Assembly: GCF_019334305.1 (NCBI RefSeq) | Contig: NZ_JAHWGH010000032.1 | Location: forward strand, 43,681 to 107,680 | Direction of reading: 5' to 3' | DNA length: 64,000 nt | Source of the DNA: Rossellomorea orangium | GTDB taxonomy: Bacteria; Bacillota; Bacilli; Bacillales; Bacillaceae_B | Shown: one piece after another, positions 17,095 through 25,187 of the stretch | How positions within the stretch are numbered: position 1 is the stretch's first letter | Layout of the letters: each line of letters opens with the position of its first letter | Notes under the pieces: generated by a model | Databases searched by the model: none | The model's input: only the letters and a program-made list of their open reading frames with translations | Told to the model about the DNA's origin: nothing | Made by a program: the position numbers and the translations under genes

Positions 17095-17898
17095 TTACAA
17101 AATGTAACCAAGCGCTTTCAACCTGCTCTCTATGAAGATCTTCGAATACTCGAAGATTTCTTCTCTCTCAGGTTCATTATAGATTTCATGATAGCATTTT
17201 GGCCATTCTTTGTAATGCATTTCGGATAATGACAGTTCATTGAACCACTTTTTCACGGCTTTCTTATCAACGATTTGATCGTCACCTGCCTGCAGCGTCA
17301 ATAATGGGACGTCAGGCATTTTCTCCAGGTTTGTAAAAGCCGCTTTAATCGCCTGGGAAAGTTCTCTGTACCAGCGGACTGACACTTTTGTAATATAAAG
17401 AGTATCGTTGCTGTCGATTTCACGGACATCCGCATTCCTGGTCGCCATATCGACGGTGAGTCCAGAAGGGAACTTCACCATTGGAGCGATTTTGTTTAAA
17501 GCGTGTGACAATAATTCAACAGGTTTAGCAGGCGTTGTCACCAATCCCAAACATGGTGAGGATAATATGACACCGGCTAGGTTCACATGGGATTCCTGAA
17601 GCAAACGAACAGCAATGAGACCGCCCATACTATGACCGATTACAAAGACAGGCAATTCGAACTGATAGGCCGCCTGGATCCAATCCTTCACTTCTACAAT
17701 ATACTCATCAAAGGAATCGATATGTCCCCTCTGGCTTCGGGACGTCATACCCTGACCTGGCAGGTCACCCATGACGACGTGGAATCCCGATGCACGCCAC
17801 ATTTCAATGAGCCAACCGTACCTGCCGTGATGCTCCATCGCACCATGTATGATGACGATGACTGCCTTTGCCTCTTGATCTGATTCCCATTTCCACAT
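17095..17898 (-). CDS. ytpA: Alpha/beta hydrolase, lysophospholipase YtpA
   Basis: A 267-residue monoglyceride-lipase-like hydrolase. The nucleophile elbow GHSMGG holds the catalytic serine near residue 95; the HG oxyanion motif is in VIVIIHGAMEHHGRYG. Asp in LLTLQAGDDQIVD and His in KCYHEIYNE complete the likely triad. In B. subtilis YtpA generates the phospholipid antibiotic bacilysocin. The ATG at 17898 has AAAGGAGG seven bases upstream, so the 16-codon longer frame is rejected. It heads the ytpA-ytpB unit, divergent from ytoA. Confidence 0.9.
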   Translation of the reverse strand: MWKWESDQEAKAVIVIIHGAMEHHGRYGWLIEMWRASGFHVVMGDLPGQGMTSRSQRGHIDSFDEYIVEVKDWIQAAYQFELPVFVIGHSMGGLIAVRLLQESHVNLAGVILSSPCLGLVTTPAKPVELLSHALNKIAPMVKFPSGLTVDMATRNADVREIDSNDTLYITKVSVRWYRELSQAIKAAFTNLEKMPDVPLLTLQAGDDQIVDKKAVKKWFNELSLSEMHYKEWPKCYHEIYNEPEREEIFEYSKIFIESRLKALGYIL

Positions 17899-17982
17899 GG
17901 CAAATCCTCCTTTGTAGTTCTCTCCATGAATGAATTCTGCTACCATTATTATAATAAATATTATTGAAAGGGGTAGTAAAAA

Positions 17983-18498
17983 ATGCTCTATCCATATTAC
18001 GATAAAAAACCTGTCATCGCACAGTCGGCTTTTATTGCCGATTATGTAACCATCTCCGGAGACGTGGAGATTGGTGAAGAATCAAGTATTTGGTTCAATA
18101 CCGTCATCAGGGGGGATGTTGCGCCCACTAAGATCGGTGATAAAGTAAATATACAGGATAACTCCATCCTTCATCAGAGTCCAAATAACCCTCTTATCCT
18201 TGAAGATGAAGTCACTGTCGGTCATGGGGTGATTTTACATAGCTGCAAGATCAGAAAAAAGGCATTGATCGGAATGGGATCAATCATCCTCGATAATGCT
18301 GAAATTGGCGAAGGGGCTTTTATCGGCGCAGGTAGCCTCGTACCCCAAGGAAAGGTCATACCGCCTAATACCCTTGCTTTCGGACGGCCGGCAAAAGTCG
18401 TGAGGGAACTGAACGAACATGATATTAGTGAAATGAAGCGCATTTCAAGGGAATACGCAGAAAAAGGTCAGTATTATAAAAATATCAAACCGTTTTAA
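17983..18498 (+). CDS. ytoA: Gamma-carbonic-anhydrase-like hexapeptide-repeat protein (YtoA)
   Basis: A 171-residue left-handed beta-helix protein of the gamma carbonic anhydrase / PaaY family. The repeats show the hexapeptide pattern (VEIGEESSIWFNTVIRGD, VTVGHGVILHSCKI, IGAGSLVPQGKVIP), and the metal-ligand histidines lie in SILHQSP and TVGHGVILHSC. A trimer with zinc or iron between subunits is expected; carbonic anhydrase activity is not proven for YtoA. GAAAGGGG precedes the ATG. Divergent from ytpA, as in B. subtilis. Confidence 0.9.
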   Translation: MLYPYYDKKPVIAQSAFIADYVTISGDVEIGEESSIWFNTVIRGDVAPTKIGDKVNIQDNSILHQSPNNPLILEDEVTVGHGVILHSCKIRKKALIGMGSIILDNAEIGEGAFIGAGSLVPQGKVIPPNTLAFGRPAKVVRELNEHDISEMKRISREYAEKGQYYKNIKPF

Positions 18499-18636
18499 CT
18501 ACCTATACTTGGGATACCCCATCCATCCTTAGATTACTCATGGAATATTTTCTTGTAAAGAAGATTGGGTATGTGACGAATGGAAGGTTAAGTGTCATTT
18601 TCCGAAAATTTGTGATAACGAACATGGAGGTTTTTA

Positions 18637-19305
18637 ATGCTTTCTTATGATGAACTCATGGAAATTCATGCTAGAGTCAGATTCAAACACGATGAAACTG
18701 GACGATTGATAACTGGTCCTCTGCTCTTCATCGGCACCACAGGAAAAGGCATCGTCGAAAGATATCATCAAACCCTTGATAAGGATATTACAAATGAATT
18801 GAAACGTTTCGTCAAAAATTCCTCGTGGCTGGATAATCCAAATAAGGTAAACATGGTTAAAATGATTGAGATATTAAATAAAGAAAGACCGGTTGAGCGA
18901 GTCTATGCAGGACCTGTATACGTGTTCGATGACGTACAGGGTAAACCTACCGAGGCTGTTCGAATAACTCATGAAAATATCGAACTTCTGGAACAACATT
19001 TTTCGGATTATATCGAGGATGTTGATGTTGGGCAGCCTGTCTTCGCTGTTGTACGTGATAGGGTTGCAGTGTCACTTTGTTGTTCCGCAGTACAGACTTC
19101 TATTGGAGCTGAAGCGAGCCTGCGAACCGCTAAGGATTACCGAGGCAGAGCATACGCGTTAGATGTTACGACTGCATGGGCAGCCGAGATACAACAGCAG
19201 GGTCGTATAGCACTATTTAGCACTGCTTGGAATAATATGTCCTCTCAAGCTATCGCAAGAAAACTTGAGCTCAAACAATACGGTGTAGAATTGGAATTAA
19301 GGTGA
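18637..19305 (+). CDS. GNAT-like acetyltransferase domain protein
   Basis: A 222-residue protein. The C-terminal third has GNAT features: SIGAEASLRTAKDYRGRAYA resembles the acetyl-CoA binding motif A, and STAWNNMSSQAIARKLELKQYG is the typical motif B with the Asn-x-x-Ser-x-x-x-A pattern. The N-terminal half shows no motif I know. The ATG has ATGGAGG about nine bases upstream. In B. subtilis nothing similar sits between ytoA and metK, so this looks like a lineage-specific insertion. Substrate unknown. Confidence 0.65.
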   Translation: MLSYDELMEIHARVRFKHDETGRLITGPLLFIGTTGKGIVERYHQTLDKDITNELKRFVKNSSWLDNPNKVNMVKMIEILNKERPVERVYAGPVYVFDDVQGKPTEAVRITHENIELLEQHFSDYIEDVDVGQPVFAVVRDRVAVSLCCSAVQTSIGAEASLRTAKDYRGRAYALDVTTAWAAEIQQQGRIALFSTAWNNMSSQAIARKLELKQYGVELELR

Positions 19306-19361
19306 TGTATGAAGTTCCTGCTGAGTTTTTAATGTGTTAAAGGGTGCTTTAGTTGAAGAAA

Positions 19362-19398
19362 TGGGCATTTTCCTATAAGGAATTTGCTCTTTTTTTGG
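19362..19398 (+). terminator. Weak terminator after the GNAT-like gene
   Basis: GGGCATTTTCC and GGAATTTGCTC pair imperfectly (two mismatches, one wobble) and are followed by seven T. It lies 60 bases past the stop. Confidence 0.45.
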
Positions 19399-19509
19399 GG
19401 AATTTCATTCGTTTTTGGACCTGAAATGATTAGTCTTCAAAATTTGCAAATTGGTTGCACTTTCTTGTGTAAATACCTACTTAAAACACACATAAATGTT
19501 GATATAACA

Positions 19510-19552
19510 AAAAAATGAGCGTTGAATTACAATGTAATTCAACGCTCATTTT
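19510..19552. terminator. Bidirectional terminator between the GNAT-like gene and metK
   Basis: A perfect inverted repeat with arms of about 20 bp (AAAATGAGCGTTGAATTACA and its complement, minimal loop) is flanked by A runs on the left and T on the right. It closes metK on minus and would stop read-through on plus. The remaining sequence 19399-19509 and 19553-19615 holds nothing I recognise. Confidence 0.85.
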
Positions 19553-19615
19553 ATAATATATTCTTATTGTTTGTGTTCCAACACCGAACTACTTACCCTC
19601 AAAATGTTGGTCTTT

Positions 19616-20821
19616 TTATTCAGCCAAAGCTTCTGCTTTCAAAGCTTCTGCTTTGTTCGTACGCTCCCAAGGAAGATCAAGGTCGTTACGGCCGAAGTGT
19701 CCGTAAGCAGCTGTCTGCTTGTAGATCGGACGACGAAGGTCTAACATTTTGATGATTCCAGCCGGGCGCAGATCAAAGTTATTACGAACCACGTCAATTA
19801 GAACGTCTTCTGATACTTTACCTGTTCCGAATGTATCAACGGAGATGGACACCGGTTGTGCAACCCCGATTGCATACGCCAATTGAACTTCACATTTTTC
19901 AGCAAGTCCTGCTGCTACTATGTTTTTCGCTACATAACGCGCTGCGTAAGCCGCTGAACGGTCCACTTTCGTTGCATCCTTACCAGAGAATGCACCTCCA
20001 CCGTGACGCGCGTATCCGCCATATGTGTCAACGATGATTTTACGTCCTGTTAATCCTGCATCACCTTGTGGTCCACCGATTACGAAGCGGCCAGTCGGGT
20101 TGATGAAGTATTTCGTTTCTTCATCGATCAGTTCTTTCGGTACAACTGGGTCAATGACATATTCTTTCAGGTTGCGCTGAATTTGCTCAAGCGTCACTTC
20201 AGGATGATGCTGAGTAGAGATAACGATTGTGTCGATGCGAACCGGCTTGTCGTTTTCATCGTATTCAACGGTTACTTGCGTTTTTCCATCCGGACGAAGG
20301 TAAGGAAGAATTTCTTCTTTACGAACCTCTGTCAGACGACGAGAGATTTTGTGTGCAAGAGAAATCGGAAGAGGCATAAGCTCTTTCGTTTCATTACAAG
20401 CAAATCCGAACATTAACCCCTGGTCCCCGGCACCGATGGCATCGATTTCTTCATCGGACATTTGACCTTCGCGAGCTTCAAGTGCCTGGTCCACACCTTG
20501 AGCGATATCGGCAGACTGCTCATCGATGGAAGTCAGAACAGCACATGTTTCAGCATCAAAGCCGTATTTCGCGCGAGTATAACCGATTTCACGGATCGTT
20601 TCACGAACGATTTTCGGAATATCGACATACGTATTTGTAGTGATTTCACCTGCAACCAGCACAAGACCCGTTGTAACAGATGTTTCACACGCTACACGTG
20701 CATTCGGATCATTGGTAAGAATTGCATCAAGAATTGAATCAGAGATTTGGTCACAAATTTTATCTGGATGTCCTTCGGTTACGGACTCAGATGTAAACAG
20801 ACGACGTTTAGTTGACATCAA
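19616..20821 (-). CDS. metK: S-adenosylmethionine synthetase
   Basis: Makes SAM from methionine and ATP. The protein is 401 residues, normal for Bacillus MetK. Signatures: [16 protein letters not shown] near residue 13, [12 protein letters not shown] near 130, and the P-loop-like [19 protein letters not shown] near 275. AAGGAGG lies at correct distance before the ATG. A SAM-I riboswitch sits upstream. It is divergent from pckA as in B. subtilis, though asnB is not beside it here. Confidence 0.98.
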   Translation of the reverse strand: MMSTKRRLFTSESVTEGHPDKICDQISDSILDAILTNDPNARVACETSVTTGLVLVAGEITTNTYVDIPKIVRETIREIGYTRAKYGFDAETCAVLTSIDEQSADIAQGVDQALEAREGQMSDEEIDAIGAGDQGLMFGFACNETKELMPLPISLAHKISRRLTEVRKEEILPYLRPDGKTQVTVEYDENDKPVRIDTIVISTQHHPEVTLEQIQRNLKEYVIDPVVPKELIDEETKYFINPTGRFVIGGPQGDAGLTGRKIIVDTYGGYARHGGGAFSGKDATKVDRSAAYAARYVAKNIVAAGLAEKCEVQLAYAIGVAQPVSISVDTFGTGKVSEDVLIDVVRNNFDLRPAGIIKMLDLRRPIYKQTAAYGHFGRNDLDLPWERTNKAEALKAEALAE

Positions 20822-20965
20822 GGTTCCTCCTTAAGCATATTTGTCAGAAACAGTTCCGACAAAAAGTAAACAGATACGGTACTCATTTCCCTAAGTAGTA
20901 TGAAGTAAACATGATTCTTTTATCAAACAATCATGATTTATGTGCATGTGGTCCACTATAAACAG

Positions 20966-21180
20966 AAAAAACCCTTCCTCGGGGAAAAGCTTCAGAGGAA
21001 AGGTTTCAGATCATAGCCGCGCCTTTTCTCTCTTATCGTTCAAGGTTTTAGAGACCTTGCCTCAGTTTAGCACCTTCGCTTAATCGGATCGATTCATAAA
21101 GAAGAAGATCCTTACACTATTTAGCAGGTTGCTGGGTTTCATAGGGTCTGCTCCCTCCACCAGCTCAGGATAAGAGTATC
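20966..21180 (-). promoter_or_regulatory. SAM-I (S-box) riboswitch of metK
   Basis: The minus strand carries the S-box core: CTCTTATCCTGAGCTGGTGG, GGAGGGA, CCCTATGAAACCC and GCAACC, in order from 21176 down to about 21120, with the closing strand GATAAGAG near 21030. A terminator (AAACCTTTCCTC/GAGGAAGGGTTT) with six T ends at 20966. High SAM should terminate transcription before metK. Confidence 0.95.
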
Positions 21181-21431
21181 CGTTCAAGGAACAATGATAA
21201 CGTTTAGGACAAAGGGTGTCAACTTTTTTTCGAATGACAGGTTTAACCAGCTTTAGAGCATGCCACTGGAAGTCACAGTCTGTCTAAAATAGCCTAATTC
21301 ATCCATGAGGCTAAACATTCTTTTCACATTTTCATATATATAAGAAGAAACAAGCTATATCAGGGAGAAAAATGTGACAAAATGAAGACACATTATAAAA
21401 TTAAATAAATAGTATAGACTAATAGCTTGAT

Positions 21432-21442
21432 TGTGTTATACT
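21432..21442 (+). promoter_or_regulatory. CcpN-like operator at the pckA promoter
   Basis: TGTGTTATACT matches the CcpN consensus TRTGHYATAYW at every position and overlaps the likely -10 TATACT of pckA. In B. subtilis CcpN represses pckA and gapB during glycolytic growth. No good -35 precedes it, which would fit a regulated promoter. Confidence 0.55.
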
Positions 21443-21498
21443 ATTTTTGTAAAGTAAACGATTCCATTTAAATAAATTTATATAAAGGAAGGGTTCTA

Positions 21499-23088
21499 AT
21501 GAATTCAGTGAGCATGTCTAATGAATTAACGGAATTACTTAACGGTCAAAACATCCAGGAACAATTATCTGTTTCTCAACTAGTCGAAAAGGTCCTTCAA
21601 CGAAATGAAGGAGTTTTAACTTCATCAGGTGCAATCAGAGCAGAAACTGGTAAATACACAGGACGCTCTCCTAAGGATAAATTTATTGTAGAAGAACCAA
21701 CGACGAAAGATAAAATCGAATGGGGTTCTGTCAATCAGCCGATCTCTTCGGAATCATTCGATAAATTATATACGAAAGTCATCGAATACTTAAAAGAAAA
21801 AGAAGAAGTATTTTCATTTAAAGGGTTCGCAGGCGCCGACCCGAAACATAGACTGCCGATCCAGGTAATCAATGAATTTGCGTGGCATAATCTTTTTGCC
21901 CACCAATTATTCATCCGCCCGGAAACAGATGAGTTAAAAGATCATCAATCAGAGTTCACCGTCATTTCAGCGCCGAACTTCAAAGCTGATCCGGAAGTGG
22001 ATGGCACTCACTCTGAAACGTTTATCATCGTTTCATTTGAAAAAAGAATCGTATTGATCGGCGGAACGGAATATGCCGGTGAAATGAAGAAGTCGATCTT
22101 CTCCGTGATGAACTATGTACTTCCTGAATCCGATATCCTGTCCATGCACTGTTCTTCAAACGTTGGACGCGAAGGCGATGTCGCATTGTTCTTCGGATTA
22201 TCCGGTACTGGTAAAACGACTTTATCCGCAGATCCTAACCGCCGTTTGATCGGTGATGATGAGCACGGATGGTCCCCGAACGGTGTATTCAATATCGAAG
22301 GCGGCTGCTATGCGAAATGTATCGGGTTAACGCGTGAGAAGGAGCCACAGATTTTTGATGCAATCCGTTTCGGTTCAGTACTTGAAAATGTCGTTCTTGA
22401 TGACATGTCCCGCCTCCCGGATTATGATGATAACACTTTAACAGAAAACACGCGTGCTGCCTACCCCCTTCAAGCGATGGAAAACATCGTGGAGCCAAGT
22501 ATAGCAGGACACCCAAATACGATTGTATTCCTGACAGCTGATGCATTCGGCGTATTACCTCCGATCAGCAAGCTGACAAAAGAACAGGCAATGTACCATT
22601 TCTTAAGCGGATATACATCAAAGCTTGCAGGTACTGAGCGCGGAATCACGTCACCGCAAGCTACATTCTCAACTTGCTTTGGATCTCCATTCCTTCCGCT
22701 TCCTGCCACTCGTTATGCAGAAATGCTTGGTAAGAAGATCGATGAGCACAATGCACAGGTATTCTTAGTGAACACTGGTTGGACCGGTGGAGAATACGGT
22801 GTCGGAAACCGCATGAAGCTTTCTTACACCCGTGCCATGATTCAAGCCGCTCTTGAAGGCGAACTGACGAATGTTGAAACGGCGACAGATGAAATCTTCG
22901 GTCTGAACATCCCGGTCCACGTTCCTGGTGTTCCAGACGAAGTCCTTCAGCCTAAGAAGACCTGGTCCAATGAATCCGCTTATGAAGCGAAGGCAAAAGA
23001 ACTTGCTCACAAGTTCAACGAGAACTTCAAGAAATTCTCAAACGTCCCTTCTGACATCGAACAAAAAGGCGGCCCGTCCGTTAAATAA
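21499..23088 (+). CDS. pckA: Phosphoenolpyruvate carboxykinase (ATP)
   Basis: Converts oxaloacetate and ATP to PEP, the first step of gluconeogenesis, in the cytoplasm. The protein has 529 residues, as usual. The kinase-1a P-loop [13 protein letters not shown] lies near residue 234, the RSPKDKF substrate motif near 54, and the kinase-2 GDDEHGW near 254. AAGGAAGGG precedes the ATG. It is transcribed away from metK and ends in the palindrome at 23102. A CcpN-like site lies in its promoter. Confidence 0.98.
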   Translation: MNSVSMSNELTELLNGQNIQEQLSVSQLVEKVLQRNEGVLTSSGAIRAETGKYTGRSPKDKFIVEEPTTKDKIEWGSVNQPISSESFDKLYTKVIEYLKEKEEVFSFKGFAGADPKHRLPIQVINEFAWHNLFAHQLFIRPETDELKDHQSEFTVISAPNFKADPEVDGTHSETFIIVSFEKRIVLIGGTEYAGEMKKSIFSVMNYVLPESDILSMHCSSNVGREGDVALFFGLSGTGKTTLSADPNRRLIGDDEHGWSPNGVFNIEGGCYAKCIGLTREKEPQIFDAIRFGSVLENVVLDDMSRLPDYDDNTLTENTRAAYPLQAMENIVEPSIAGHPNTIVFLTADAFGVLPPISKLTKEQAMYHFLSGYTSKLAGTERGITSPQATFSTCFGSPFLPLPATRYAEMLGKKIDEHNAQVFLVNTGWTGGEYGVGNRMKLSYTRAMIQAALEGELTNVETATDEIFGLNIPVHVPGVPDEVLQPKKTWSNESAYEAKAKELAHKFNENFKKFSNVPSDIEQKGGPSVK

Positions 23089-23101
23089 ATCATCCTGACA
23101 T

Positions 23102-23141
23102 ACAAAGGTCCGTCCCTCACATTTGAGGGACGGACCTTTGT
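23102..23141. repeat. Palindrome of the GGGACGGACCT family after pckA
   Basis: A perfect 18-bp inverted repeat, ACAAAGGTCCGTCCCTCA and its complement, with a four-base loop (CATT). It ends pckA and abuts the small minus-strand gene that follows. Orientation is opposite to the copies at 725 and 12114, but being palindromic this matters little. Fourth family member. Confidence 0.85.
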
Positions 23142-23146
23142 TATCG

Positions 23147-23296
23147 TTATAGCCCTTTTTTCCGGCCGGTGATTCTGTTGAATAAGAATACAACAACGGC
23201 GATGATCAGTAGAACATGGATGACGGCTCCACCGATTTTAAAGATCAATCCTAGTAACCAAAGAACTAATAAAATTCCGATGATGGTCCAAAGCAT
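23147..23296 (-). CDS. Small membrane protein, lmo0937 family
   Basis: A 49-residue protein with two hydrophobic helices: MLWTIIGILLVLWLLGLIF and, after KIGG, VIHVLLIIAVVVFLF, ending NRITGRKKGL. This matches the short Firmicutes lmo0937-type membrane proteins (DUF5670), whose function is not known and which are often stress-associated. AAGGAGGAG lies five bases before the ATG. It converges on pckA. Confidence 0.85.
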   Translation of the reverse strand: MLWTIIGILLVLWLLGLIFKIGGAVIHVLLIIAVVVFLFNRITGRKKGL

Positions 23297-23463
23297 TTGT
23301 GCTCCTCCTTAAAACTGTTCTTGCTCATAAGTTTCCCTAATACTCGGATTTTAAAACCATTACCAATTCCCCATTCTTTTTCTGATTTCACCTAAAAATA
23401 AAACTTTACTAAATATTACTAATTTTGGTATGATTATGTTTAAATTTTACAGGGGGAATCAAG

Positions 23464-24252
23464 ATGATCAGACAGCTTACAGAAAAAGATCACGATAGTT
23501 GCCAGCAGCTTATTCAACAACAACCTGCTGAGAATTTATTCATCATCGGGGACATTGAAGCCTTCGGATATGAGCAGGATTTCCAGAGAATCTGGGGCGA
23601 TTTCGATGATGAAGGAAACTTAAGGGGGATCCTCCTTAAGTACCGGGAAAACTTCATTCCGTTTTCCATGGGGGAATTCGATGCGGAAGGGTTCGCCGCT
23701 ATTATCAACGGGACGGAAGACTACAGCATCGTTTCAGGTTTGAAACGAATTGTCACTGAAGTTGAACCCTACTTATCAAGGAAGATCGATTCGAAGAGAC
23801 ATATGTATTATGCCAAATGCGACAGTACCTCGGCCATGGATGACCACGATCTGCCCCATGTGAAAGAGGCCAATTTCGATGATTTACCGAAGCTTGTAGA
23901 GCTGTTGAACGCTATCCCTGAGTTCAGCGGAGGAAGTTTTACAGTGGAGAAAAGAAAGCACGGGATGGAAAAAGGGGTTGCCCGCAGCTACTTCGTGGAA
24001 CAGGATGGACAGTTTGTTTCTTCCGCGTCCACTACGGCGGAAAATAGCATGTCCGCCATGATCGTCGCTGTATGCACCCACCCCCAGTATAAGAAAAAGG
24101 GATATGCCACAGAGTGCATGACGAAGCTTTGCCGTGACGTTCTAAACGAAGGAAAAGAGCTTTGCCTTTTCTATGATAATCCTGAAGCAGGAAAGATATA
24201 TAAACGGATTGGATTTAAGGATATTGGTTACTGGTCAATGTATAAATTCTAA
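23464..24252 (+). CDS. GNAT-family N-acetyltransferase
   Basis: A 262-residue protein. The C-terminal half carries a GNAT fold: MIVAVCTHPQYKKKGYATEC contains the acetyl-CoA loop (Q/R-x-x-G-x-G/A as YKKKGYAT), and CLFYDNPEAGKIYKRIGFKDIGYW the family's end motif. The N-terminal 120 residues form a second, degenerate GNAT-like half. Substrate unknown. A GGGGGAA site precedes the ATG. It stands alone and converges with bioY. Confidence 0.85.
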   Translation: MIRQLTEKDHDSCQQLIQQQPAENLFIIGDIEAFGYEQDFQRIWGDFDDEGNLRGILLKYRENFIPFSMGEFDAEGFAAIINGTEDYSIVSGLKRIVTEVEPYLSRKIDSKRHMYYAKCDSTSAMDDHDLPHVKEANFDDLPKLVELLNAIPEFSGGSFTVEKRKHGMEKGVARSYFVEQDGQFVSSASTTAENSMSAMIVAVCTHPQYKKKGYATECMTKLCRDVLNEGKELCLFYDNPEAGKIYKRIGFKDIGYWSMYKF

Positions 24253-24260
24253 ATAAAAAA

Positions 24261-24290
24261 AAGTGGATTCCTAAAAATAGGAGTCCACTT
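24261..24290. terminator. Bidirectional terminator between the GNAT gene and bioY
   Basis: AAGTGGATTCCT pairs with AGGAGTCCACTT (one mismatch), with A8 before and TTTTAC after. It serves both converging genes; the bioY stop is four bases away. Confidence 0.8.
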
Positions 24291-24294
24291 TTAC

Positions 24295-24855
24295 TTATGC
24301 GGCCACTTTCCGATTCTGGATCAATTTTGCCTGAACCAAACGCTTTCTTACCGTAATACCTATCCAGCTTGCCAGGAACGCTTTGATCAGACCGACTACG
24401 ATAAACGGATAAACTCCCGCTGCCATCGCCTGATTCCAGCCCAGGTCCGCTACAAATTTCAGTTGAATGGTCCCCAGGATCAATGTAATGATCATCCCAA
24501 CCGTATTGGCGATCATCGCCATCGGAATGGTGAACTTCGTTTTTTCAAGAATATAACCTGTAAAGAAAGCCGCTACGATAAAGCCAAAAATATAGCCGCC
24601 GGTCGGACCGACAAGCACTTGCGCACCCCCGCTGAACCCTGCGAACACGGGTACCCCGACAGCACCTAGTGCCGCATAACAAATCAGCGACAATGCCCCA
24701 TATCTGCTTCCAAGGATCGTAGCCGTGATTCCGACTGCCAGTGTTTGCCCGCTGATGGGAACGAGTGGCAATGGTATTTCAATCTGTGCGAAGATCCCCG
24801 TCATCGCTGCAAAGATCGCACAGTGGATGATCATCCTCAGTTTTTCTCCATTCAT
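24295..24855 (-). CDS. bioY: Biotin transporter substrate-binding subunit BioY
   Basis: A 186-residue membrane protein, S component of an ECF-type biotin importer. Six hydrophobic helices are visible, with the conserved PLVPISGQTLAVG near residue 27 and GPTGGYIFGF near 80. AAGGGGG lies eight bases before the ATG at 24855, so the 19-codon longer frame is rejected. The energising ECF subunits would be encoded elsewhere. A BirA-like operator lies just upstream, implying repression by biotin. Confidence 0.95.
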   Translation of the reverse strand: MNGEKLRMIIHCAIFAAMTGIFAQIEIPLPLVPISGQTLAVGITATILGSRYGALSLICYAALGAVGVPVFAGFSGGAQVLVGPTGGYIFGFIVAAFFTGYILEKTKFTIPMAMIANTVGMIITLILGTIQLKFVADLGWNQAMAAGVYPFIVVGLIKAFLASWIGITVRKRLVQAKLIQNRKVAA

Positions 24856-24875
24856 GTGTGAATCCCCCTTGTGTA

Positions 24876-24904
24876 TGTAAACTCTATATAAGTATAAGTT
24901 AACA
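24876..24904 (-). promoter_or_regulatory. BirA (biotin repressor) operator-like palindrome
   Basis: The minus strand reads TGTTAAC, 15 bases, GTTTACA. This is one mismatch from the symmetric TGTTAAC-N15-GTTAACA pattern of Bacillales BirA boxes, and it sits 20 bases before the bioY start across the probable -10 region. Confidence 0.65.
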
Positions 24905-24963
24905 CATATCACGTGTATTGGGGAAGAAAATTTTCATCTGTTGAGTAGACCCAAGGTTCTCTA

Positions 24964-25146
24964 TTACTGGGGAGCATATATATTACATACCTTCTCACTT
25001 GCCATAAGCTTCACCGCAGATTTTAAAGATATTCTCCCCTTCTCCAACTCATCTTCTCTCTTATCACTGATCATATATAGGCAAGTATGCTGAGGGTATC
25101 GCTCATTGTATACCTGTATAATTCTCCCGATGGCTACGTAGGACAT
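24964..25146 (-). CDS. Hypothetical protein of 60 residues downstream of metE
   Basis: A short soluble protein beginning MSYVAIGRIIQVYNERY and ending CNIYAPQ, with two cysteines and no membrane segment. GAAAGGAG lies six bases before the ATG, and it starts 41 bases after the metE stop with no terminator between, so co-transcription with metE is plausible. I do not recognise the family. The coding call rests on the ribosome binding site and the position. Confidence 0.5.
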   Translation of the reverse strand: MSYVAIGRIIQVYNERYPQHTCLYMISDKREDELEKGRISLKSAVKLMASEKVCNIYAPQ

Positions 25147-25187
25147 TTGTTGCTCCTTTCATGATGTTCATTCTATGACGCATGTTC

